From positions 1-21,807 of the forward strand of contig CAZGDY010000015.1 in NCBI GenBank assembly GCA_964524965.1: a stretch of DNA of 21,807 nucleotides, read 5' to 3'. Source of the stretch: Kmv34 sp964524965. Its GTDB lineage: Bacteria; Aerophobota; Aerophobia; Aerophobales; B3-G15. Made by a program: the position numbers and the translations under genes. This document shows positions 15,779 to 21,807 of the stretch, piece after piece (the stretch's first letter is position 1; the number at the start of each line of letters is the position of its first letter). The notes beneath the pieces are model-generated. The model saw only the letters and a list, made by a program, of their open reading frames with translations. It was not told where the DNA came from and made no database searches.

Positions 15779-16567
15779 GTGAAAAAAAGGAGTTTAATTT
15801 TAATAATTTATTTTATTTTTCTGATGCTCCCAATTTATTGGTTACTTAATACTTCGTTTAAGCATAATTTAGAGATTACTTCCAAGTTAACTTTTCTTCC
15901 AGAGCGATTTACCTTTAAAAATTATTTTTACATTCTTACTTCAAAGTTTTGGCTAAAAAGTTTTATTGATACTCTGGAGTATGTATTTTTGAACATGGTT
16001 ATAGTTCTTTCAGCGGCAGTTCCCGCAGCTTACGCATTTTCCCGCTGGAAATTTCAGGGAAGTAATCTTTTGTTTTACTGGTTGCTTATTAATAGAATGG
16101 CTCCTGCTGCTATTTTTCTGATTCCAATGGCAGCATTATTTATCAACCTTAAGTTGTTTGACACTCCTTTAGCTGTGGCCCTTGCCCATTGCTTGTTTAA
16201 TTTACCTTTAGCCGTGTGGATTCTTCACGGGTTTATGGGCGGCATTCCCCGAGAGATAGATGAAACGGCGTATGTAGATGGATATAGCTTTCCTCGTTTT
16301 TTTATAAAGATTTTCTTGCCGTTAATCAAACAGGGAATTGGGGTAACTGCATTTTTTGTCTTTTTATTTTCCTGGGTGGAGATGTTGTTGGCAAGAGCGG
16401 TTACTTCTTATGGAGTAAGACCTCTGTGTGTTTCATTCATAGCAGCAGGTCGTGGCTCCTGGGGAATAATAGCTACAGCAGGTGTACTTACGATAGTTCC
16501 TGGAGGAATACTTATCTATCTGATCAGGAATTATCTAACTAAAGGATTTTCTATGGGTAAAGTATAA
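15779..16567 (+). CDS. Second GlpQ-like ABC permease (duplicate of the gene at 12523)
   Basis: This is a MalG-type permease of 262 residues. By hand it is identical to the copy at 12523-13320 at about 193 of 262 positions (about 74%), with the membrane core around LFDTPLAVALAHCLFNLP fully conserved and a 30-base stretch identical at DNA level (13000-13029 and 16256-16285). The clearest differences lie in the segment before the last helix (SYGVRPLCVSFIAAG), which is three residues shorter. I chose the GTG at 15779, with GGGAGG nine bases upstream, over a longer frame from 15668. The extra 37 residues of that frame would include the intercistronic hairpin, and the GTG start aligns exactly with MKKR of copy 1. 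It may be an alternative partner for the GlpP-like permease or serve another transporter. Confidence 0.88.
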   Translation: MKKRSLILIIYFIFLMLPIYWLLNTSFKHNLEITSKLTFLPERFTFKNYFYILTSKFWLKSFIDTLEYVFLNMVIVLSAAVPAAYAFSRWKFQGSNLLFYWLLINRMAPAAIFLIPMAALFINLKLFDTPLAVALAHCLFNLPLAVWILHGFMGGIPREIDETAYVDGYSFPRFFIKIFLPLIKQGIGVTAFFVFLFSWVEMLLARAVTSYGVRPLCVSFIAAGRGSWGIIATAGVLTIVPGGILIYLIRNYLTKGFSMGKV

Positions 16568-16574
16568 ATATATA

Positions 16575-17990
16575 TTAGGTGTAACATTTTCCAAGATTCA
16601 CACCTTGTTTTAAGAGTTTTTCCTGCAGTTTTTTAACTTTCAGTTTTCTTGGGGTGACCTTATTTTTCTTGGTTAAAGCAGCAGCGGTACCAGTAGCCTC
16701 ACCTATCCCCAGGCATGTTGCAATATCCCTGGGTGAAAAATATTTAGCCACCTCATGATCAATTGAAATACACCGGCCTGCTACAAGAAGATTGTCAATT
16801 TTTTTTGGGATCACACATCTATAGGGAATATCAAAGGGAGGAAAGGAGTTTTTGTCTGTTAACTCTCGTTCTCCAGTTCTGCTCCTGAGAATGACATCTT
16901 CGAATTTACTTCCCTGAAGAATATCATACTTGGTTAATTTATATCCACCACTTATGCGCCTGGACTCGCGTAATCCCACTTGAGTTGCCGTAGTAACAAG
17001 GTAAGATGACTCAAATCCTGGTACAAATCTTTTGATAAATTCCATTATTTTTTTGACCCTTTGTCGCGTCTCAACTTCTGCCTTGGTTAAATCTAAAACA
17101 TTAGTTACATCTTTAGAGAAACTATGAGCTCCCCAAATATACCATTCTTTGTTGCGTGTTAGTTGAATATATTTATCCGGATATCTTGGTGGGAGTTGAA
17201 CATAGCTCAAAGATAAAGAAACAGGAACTTTTAAAACACTTTTTGCCTCATCACTAAGAAAAGAGGCTTTTTTTTCCAATAAATTTTTTAGTCCAGGGTC
17301 TTTTTTTAAATAATCCTTAGCTTTTTCATTATTTACATTACCCACGTAAAATGGTAGTGTCACGGGCATAACCGAAGGGCCTTTTGTTTGTTCAAAAGGA
17401 GCTCCCGCCAGGGCAGAAATATCTCCATCTCCGGTGGCATCAATTACTACATCAGAGAAAATGGCCCATCTTCCTGATTTAGACTCTATTATAACCCCTT
17501 TTACTTCATTATTCTTTTTCACCACATCTACGATATAGGAGTGAAATAGCAGTTTAACTTTTGCCTCTTTTATCATATCAAGCATAACGATTTTCATTAT
17601 TTCAAAGTCAAATTGAAACCAGGTAGGCCAGCTTGGTAAAATTGGATTAGAATTTTGATTTTTCTTCGCTACATCTGGATGAGTTGAACCACCCATCTTG
17701 TCTAATCGCATTACAAGTTCCCCGGCAATTCCAGAGATAAGAGGTTTATTTTCTTTTTTCCAGGGAGTTAAATTCCAGGTCGGTAGCAGGGTCACATATC
17801 CATTTGTACAGGCTCCTCCCAGAAAACCATATTTTTCTATTAAGAGAACATTGGCACCATTTCTTGCAGCAGCTATTGCTGCGGCAAATCCTGCCGTTCC
17901 CCCACCTCCTACAATAACATCTACCTTCATTAAAACTGGTGTTTTTTTTATCGGTTCTTCAATCGTTCTTACCACTTCTTTTTTATTCAA
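16575..17990 (-). CDS. FAD-dependent oxidoreductase (FAD_oxidored family, PF12831 type)
   Basis: This 471-residue flavoprotein has a Rossmann FAD-binding motif near the N-terminus (DVIVGGGGTAGFAAAI, then acidic IEKYGFLGG), the second FAD motif DATGDGDISALAGAPFE, the family segment VGLRESRRISGGY, and the C-terminal FAD-closing region NLLVAGRCIS with SPRDIATCLGIGEATGTAAA. It probably oxidises a hydroxylated or unsaturated carboxylic acid or polyol, but the substrate is unknown. The start appears to be the TTG at 17990 with AGGCAGG just upstream. The PIKKTPVLMKVDV lead-in before the FAD motif is usual in the family, which argues against the internal ATG at 17930. It lies 38 bp after the IlvD-like gene and ends 7 bp from the convergent permease gene. 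Confidence 0.85.
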   Translation of the reverse strand: MNKKEVVRTIEEPIKKTPVLMKVDVIVGGGGTAGFAAAIAAARNGANVLLIEKYGFLGGACTNGYVTLLPTWNLTPWKKENKPLISGIAGELVMRLDKMGGSTHPDVAKKNQNSNPILPSWPTWFQFDFEIMKIVMLDMIKEAKVKLLFHSYIVDVVKKNNEVKGVIIESKSGRWAIFSDVVIDATGDGDISALAGAPFEQTKGPSVMPVTLPFYVGNVNNEKAKDYLKKDPGLKNLLEKKASFLSDEAKSVLKVPVSLSLSYVQLPPRYPDKYIQLTRNKEWYIWGAHSFSKDVTNVLDLTKAEVETRQRVKKIMEFIKRFVPGFESSYLVTTATQVGLRESRRISGGYKLTKYDILQGSKFEDVILRSRTGERELTDKNSFPPFDIPYRCVIPKKIDNLLVAGRCISIDHEVAKYFSPRDIATCLGIGEATGTAAALTKKNKVTPRKLKVKKLQEKLLKQGVNLGKCYT

Positions 17991-18028
17991 CGGCCTGCCT
18001 TTTAATTTAAGTATTTATCTTAAGTTTT

Positions 18029-19750
18029 TTACTTAAGTTGCAAATTCCATGTGCCTCCATTGTCAGCTTGTTCAGCAATTTTAGCATATAAAGCCAAAGA
18101 GCTCTTCTTGATTTTTGATTTGGGAGGAGTCCATTTTTTCAGTCTATTTTTTATTTTTTCATCTGATAATTTTATTTCTAATTTGTTATTGGCAACATCT
18201 AATTTTATCTTATCGCCATTTTTGACGATAGCTATGGGACCTCCGATAAATGCTTCGGGGCAGACATGGCCAACTGCTGGATATTTTTTAGTTAATCCGG
18301 AAAATCGGCCATCCGTGATTAACGCTACTTTTTCCAATTCCATCATATTCATCGCCATTATAACACCCACTGTCTCCGTTAATCCAGGTCCTCCCTTTGG
18401 TCCTTCGTATCTTACTACTAGGGCCTCTCCCTCTTCTATTGTATCATTGTATATTGCTTCCATCGCTTCTTCGGCTGAATCAAATACCTTTGCTGTCCAT
18501 TCATATTTTAACAAAGACCTGTCTGATATAACTGCATGTCGAATAACTGCACCTCTTGGGGCAAGATTGCCTTTTAAAATAGCAATAGAGCCTTGGGAAG
18601 ATAAAGGATTATTTATTGGTCTGATAACTTCAGAACTTAAAACTTTTGCCTGGCTAATATTTTCTTTTACTGTTTTTCCTGTGACCGTCAGACAATTTAA
18701 ATGGATTAGGTCCTCCAAATTTTTCATAGTAGCAGGAACACTTCCTGCTTGATTAAAATCAACTACAGAAAATTGTCCACCAGGAGCAATGGAACAAATC
18801 CAGGGGCACTTTTTACTGATCTTGTCCCAGCTGTTTAAATCAATGTTAATATCAATTTCAAAGGCAAGAGCCTGTAAGTGAAGGATTGCATTTGTTCCTC
18901 CTCCTGTAGCCATAACCATACTAATAGCATTTTCTATGGAATCCTTAGTTATTATATCCCGTGGTTTAATGTTCTCTTTTACTAAGTTAATTACTCTCAT
19001 TCCTGTTGATTTTGAAGCTCTTATCTTCTCCGCACTTACAGTAGGAATCATCGTTGTGCCTGGAAGAGCAAGGCCAAGAGCTTCTATAATTATTTGCATG
19101 GTAATACCGGTTGTCATCTCAGGACAACACCCTGCACAATAACCGATAGCCTCCTCTATTTTTTTTGATTCTTTTTGGTACTCCTGGAGTGAAATTTCAG
19201 CATCTATATATTTTTTTAATAGTGGTAAATTATCACCCAGCATCATTTCCTTTCCTTCAACTTTACCCACCAACATCGTTCCGCTGGTCATAAATATCGT
19301 TGGCACATTCATGCGCGCTGTTGCAAGTAACATTCCTGGTACCATTTTATCGCAACCACATATCATAACAATGCCGTCAATCCAGCCAGCGCACTTTACT
19401 GAGGCATCGATGCTAATTGCCATGGCATCTCTTTTAAGAAGATCGTATTTGAAATCTTTCCAGTCAGTAACCATCCCATCGCAAACACCGGGCACATTAA
19501 ACTCAAAAGATATGCCACCAGCAGCATAAACTCCTAACTTTACAGCATCTCCAATATTTCTTAAATAACTGTGCCCCGGGGTACACTCACTCCAGGAGTT
19601 CACAATGAGTATTTTAGGTCTTTTTAGTTCCTCATCTGTATATCCCATAGCTTTATAGAGGGGCCGATGAAACATTCTATAAAGAATCTCTCTTTTACCT
19701 TCTACGGTTTTAAAAAATTCTTTCCTCTTTTCCAGATTTTTCAAACTCAC
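18029..19750 (-). CDS. IlvD/Edd-family dehydratase (dihydroxy-acid or sugar-acid dehydratase-like)
   Basis: This Fe-S-dependent dehydratase of 573 residues would convert a 2,3-dihydroxy acid (branched-chain precursor or sugar acid) to a 2-oxo acid. It keeps GCDKMVPG (132-139, with Cys133 and the metal-lysine Lys135), the EALGLALPG segment, the LTVTGKT strand, and the catalytic-serine motif ITDGRFSG (Ser484) followed by VGHVCPEAFIGGPIA. The first cluster motif, usually TPCNAHL, reads TPGHSYL (57-63), so the usual Cys is Gly59, with Cys56 three residues before. The usual GxCxxM motif is expanded to CAGCCPEM (Cys205, 208, 209). The start is a GTG with GGGAG eight bases upstream. A catabolic sugar-acid or novel substrate seems likelier than branched-chain amino acid synthesis, because no other ilv gene is nearby. 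Confidence 0.85.
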   Translation of the reverse strand: MSLKNLEKRKEFFKTVEGKREILYRMFHRPLYKAMGYTDEELKRPKILIVNSWSECTPGHSYLRNIGDAVKLGVYAAGGISFEFNVPGVCDGMVTDWKDFKYDLLKRDAMAISIDASVKCAGWIDGIVMICGCDKMVPGMLLATARMNVPTIFMTSGTMLVGKVEGKEMMLGDNLPLLKKYIDAEISLQEYQKESKKIEEAIGYCAGCCPEMTTGITMQIIIEALGLALPGTTMIPTVSAEKIRASKSTGMRVINLVKENIKPRDIITKDSIENAISMVMATGGGTNAILHLQALAFEIDINIDLNSWDKISKKCPWICSIAPGGQFSVVDFNQAGSVPATMKNLEDLIHLNCLTVTGKTVKENISQAKVLSSEVIRPINNPLSSQGSIAILKGNLAPRGAVIRHAVISDRSLLKYEWTAKVFDSAEEAMEAIYNDTIEEGEALVVRYEGPKGGPGLTETVGVIMAMNMMELEKVALITDGRFSGLTKKYPAVGHVCPEAFIGGPIAIVKNGDKIKLDVANNKLEIKLSDEKIKNRLKKWTPPKSKIKKSSLALYAKIAEQADNGGTWNLQLK

Positions 19751-19807
19751 CTTTTATTCTCCCTTAACATGAAACTACACTTAATTTTTGGCACTTAGTT
19801 AAAAATG

Positions 19808-19927
19808 TAATAGTTTAGTCTTTTCAAAGAATTTCTTTTTCAGAAAAAACATTCCCCTCTCTAAAGGGGTATTTTAATAATTCTTTTTATGAAAACTTAT
19901 TGGTTGTATTAAAGATATAATAGTTTA
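19808..19927 (-). repeat. Pair of TAATAGTTTA direct repeats in the IlvD-like gene leader
   Basis: TAATAGTTTA occurs at 19808-19817 and 19918-19927, 110 bp apart, each followed on the plus strand by T-rich sequence. On the coding (minus) strand both read TAAACTATTA and lie between the candidate promoter and the GTG. They could be protein-binding sites, or arise by chance in A+T-rich DNA. Confidence 0.3.
19844..19869 (-). terminator. Terminator-like hairpin in the leader of the IlvD-like gene
   Basis: On the minus strand CCCCT, loop TTAGAG, then AGGGG (19869 to 19854) is followed by AATG and six T residues (19849 to 19844). This looks like a small intrinsic terminator. Its place, about 100 nt before the GTG and about 85 nt after the candidate promoter, would suit an attenuator. 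It could also simply end transcription from the aconitase X genes upstream. The stem is only five pairs. Confidence 0.35.
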
Positions 19928-19955
19928 ATTTTTTTTCTTTTAAAAAACTGAATGT

Positions 19956-19984
19956 AATTTACTGCACTTTAAAAGTCCTGTCAA
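19956..19984 (-). promoter_or_regulatory. Candidate sigma-70 promoter for the IlvD-like and oxidoreductase genes
   Basis: On the minus strand TTGACA (19984-19979) and TAAATT (19961-19956) are exactly 17 bp apart. It lies in the 313-bp gap between the aconitase X large-subunit gene and the IlvD-like gene and would give a leader of about 200 nt. This suggests the two downstream genes can be expressed apart from the aconitase X genes. Confidence 0.5.
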
Positions 19985-20063
19985 ACATCATTAATACTAA
20001 AACCACGAGTAAATTTTATTTTTTCCGCCTTTCCTTAAGTTTATTGAATCTGAGTTAATATTT

Positions 20064-21338
20064 CTACAGGTTATCTTCCCATCGCCCAGAAATTGCAGCA
20101 TGGATACACTGTTTAGTGCTTCCATACCAAACTCCCCAGTCGTATTGAGCTGGAGCATAATATGCAGCTTTTGCTGAATTTGTAGCCAGTATATTCACTT
20201 GTTCTGGGATAGAGGACTGCGTTTTTCGCTCATGCCCGAACATCACCCCGCAAGTATATCTTAAGACATAGCCTCCTGCTTGTTCAATTATTTGTGTATA
20301 TCCACATTTATCGGCTAAAAGCTTTTGTTCAGGAAGACATTGTATCCACAGCCTTATATTAGGATTTATTTTCTTACCCTCCAACATTCTTGCAATTTCA
20401 CCTATTTCTTTTATGGAAGCGTGGGGACATCCAAGTATTATCATGTCAACGTTATGAGTATTGGCAGTGGATAAAATGCTGTAAGCTCTTTTTAGTTCAG
20501 CTTCATCAATTACTATTATTTCATCAGGTTTATGTTCTTGTAAAGCTGCTTCCAGTGTGGGAGCTTCAGGCGTTATCCCAACTATGTGGAACATTGCTGC
20601 AGCTCCAGAAGCAGAGATAGCGCCAGTTGCTTGTTTTAGATGTTCCAAGCTTAAAGGTTTTTGGATCCCTTCTATTACCGGGACATCCCATACTTCATCG
20701 GTAAATTTTCCAATTAAAAAGAACAAAGCAGCGGCATCTGCGGGTGAAGTAATCTCAGTTTCTACTTTCACCAGTTTATTTGCTCTTCTGTTTTTCTTTA
20801 AGTGCATTCCATATTCAGGAGTTTTACCAGTAATAGCTGTGTATTGAGCACTAAACCCTCCTCTGTTGGCACATGCTCCTAAAATTGAGTTTACAAAGAC
20901 CCACCAGGAAGATTCTGTTACCTCTAAATGTTGACCGCGCTGAGGCAAAATTCCAATAAGATAAGGTGCGCAAGCAATGGTAGGCACTACCCCAAGTTTT
21001 TTATAAAGGTCTATAGCTTTTTTTATTCTATTCCTAAAATCATCCGAAAAACCTTCTATTTCCTTAGAGACTTCTAAATCTGGGATAGAAGCACAACAGG
21101 TGGTAAAACACTTAACTCTTACATTTTCTTTGATAATTTTTTCCCAAAGCCTGTCAATTTCTTTGTCAGTATAAATTTGGGCAATAAGACCGGGAGAGTA
21201 TATATGAGCAGCATCGCTATCCAGCATTCTTTTAGCTTCAAAAGCTTCTCCTAATTTAACAAGCACTTCCATTGCTTCTTGAACCATTGTGCCTTCTTTG
21301 CCGTTAAGCATACCCTTTTCTTTTGATGTTAAAAACAT
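20064..21338 (-). CDS. Aconitase X catalytic (large) subunit
   Basis: This is the large, Fe-S-binding subunit of the aconitase X (AcnX, formerly DUF521) hydro-lyase family, 424 residues. It shows the family segments ACAPYLIG (Cys123), ESSWWVFVNSILGACANRGG, AITGKTPEYGMHL, HIVGITPEAPT, GCPHAS (Cys304), YTCGVM (Cys363) and the C-terminal NSAKAAYYAP with CIHAAISGRW. The three Cys are the expected cluster ligands. Characterised relatives include bacterial cis-3-hydroxy-L-proline dehydratase and archaeal phosphomevalonate dehydratase; which applies here cannot be read from the sequence. AAGAGG precedes the ATG. It follows the small-subunit gene by 41 bp, so the two form an operon and a heterodimer (type II arrangement). 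Confidence 0.88.
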   Translation of the reverse strand: MFLTSKEKGMLNGKEGTMVQEAMEVLVKLGEAFEAKRMLDSDAAHIYSPGLIAQIYTDKEIDRLWEKIIKENVRVKCFTTCCASIPDLEVSKEIEGFSDDFRNRIKKAIDLYKKLGVVPTIACAPYLIGILPQRGQHLEVTESSWWVFVNSILGACANRGGFSAQYTAITGKTPEYGMHLKKNRRANKLVKVETEITSPADAAALFFLIGKFTDEVWDVPVIEGIQKPLSLEHLKQATGAISASGAAAMFHIVGITPEAPTLEAALQEHKPDEIIVIDEAELKRAYSILSTANTHNVDMIILGCPHASIKEIGEIARMLEGKKINPNIRLWIQCLPEQKLLADKCGYTQIIEQAGGYVLRYTCGVMFGHERKTQSSIPEQVNILATNSAKAAYYAPAQYDWGVWYGSTKQCIHAAISGRWEDNL

Positions 21339-21379
21339 ATAGCCTCTTTTTTTTCTTATTTATTGAGTCTTTGTTGAAT

Positions 21380-21796
21380 TTAATTTTTCTGAATTTTAAT
21401 AGTCCCTGTTTCTCCGTTTATTTTTACTAAATCACCAGTTTGAATAAAATCAAGTGGAGGCTTATTTAAATCATATATGTACGGTATATTTGCTTCGATG
21501 CACCCGCCTACAATGAGAGGATCACCTTTTTGAGAAATAATGGCCGCCGGAGCAGTGCCTAATTTTCCGCAACGCTTTATCATGAGCCAGTTTCCCGAAG
21601 AGCCTTTGGTTGAAGGTACTACGAGTACTTTCCCGGAAAAGCACTTTCCCCGAGCCTCATTCCATTTATCCATGATTGTTCCTTTGTATTGGTCAACAGT
21701 TCCCCAGAAGCTGAAGCTTTGTTTAACCACTAAAGCTTCTCCTTCAGCAAAACCACCCTGTCCTACTTTACCTTTAAGAGTTAAACTTGTTTTCAT
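21380..21796 (-). CDS. Aconitase X swivelling-domain (small) subunit
   Basis: This 138-residue protein matches the AcnX small subunit (formerly DUF126): GFAEGEALV near the N-terminus, SFWGTVDQYKG, GKVLVVPSTKGSSGNW, GTAPAAIIS, GDPLIVGGCIEANIPYI, and TGDLVKINGETGTI at the end. In the large family of fused proteins this swivelling domain closes over the active site; here it is a separate chain. I chose the ATG at 21796, preceded by GAGTG, over an in-frame GTG at 21805, because family members begin just before this point. The gene is therefore complete, although its promoter lies beyond the window. Confidence 0.85.
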   Translation of the reverse strand: MKTSLTLKGKVGQGGFAEGEALVVKQSFSFWGTVDQYKGTIMDKWNEARGKCFSGKVLVVPSTKGSSGNWLMIKRCGKLGTAPAAIISQKGDPLIVGGCIEANIPYIYDLNKPPLDFIQTGDLVKINGETGTIKIQKN

Positions 21797-21807
21797 AAAT
21801 ATCACTC

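Noticed and set aside
18051..18752. 233-codon open frame on the plus strand opposite the IlvD-like gene
   Set aside because: It is the antisense shadow of a gene with full family motifs, and the translation resembles no protein.

Overview
The window is about 21.8 kb of A+T-rich bacterial DNA with dense coding, strong purine-rich ribosome binding sites and metabolic rather than phage or mobile content. HtrA and the solute-binding protein carry Sec-type signal peptides without a lipobox, which fits a diderm cell. Nothing in the sequence fixes the lineage. An uncultured, probably anaerobic, fermentative bacterium is my guess, at low confidence. I saw no tRNA, rRNA, CRISPR array, transposase or phage gene.

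Region 1 (1-4057, plus strand): a SorC/DeoR-type sugar-responsive regulator behind a near-consensus promoter. A perfect 17-bp palindrome overlaps its -35 box, which suggests autoregulation. Then come an RpiB-like sugar-phosphate isomerase whose usual catalytic His position is Ser, and a single-chain fused alpha-beta E1 of the 2-oxo-acid dehydrogenase family with no E2 or E3 nearby. A compact palindromic stem-loop follows.

Region 2 (4240-8786, plus strand): housekeeping genes: MutM/Fpg DNA glycosylase, an HtrA/DegP periplasmic protease with two PDZ domains, arginyl-tRNA synthetase, and a 97-residue single-span membrane protein of unknown function. About 620 bp of very A+T-rich non-coding DNA with candidate promoters follows.

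Region 3 (9410-16567, plus strand): a complete ABC importer of the glycerol type known from rhizobia (GlpSTPQUV layout). It has two different ATPases, two permeases, a DUF2160 small membrane protein and a large periplasmic binding protein, plus a second GlpQ-like permease that is about 74% identical to the first by my hand count. The departures from ATPase consensus in the two different subunits fall into the same composite nucleotide site. No glycerol kinase or glycerol-3-phosphate dehydrogenase is present, so the substrate is open.

Region 4 (16575-21796, minus strand): a convergent catabolic-looking set: two-subunit aconitase X (small swivelling and large catalytic subunits), a divergent IlvD/Edd-family dehydratase with an unusual cysteine arrangement, and an FAD-dependent oxidoreductase. 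A consensus-like promoter and a long leader with a terminator-like hairpin precede the IlvD-like gene. The working idea is that regions 3 and 4 import a small polyol, hydroxy acid or hydroxylated imino acid and oxidise and dehydrate it. This is inference from proximity; no pathway is proven by the sequence.
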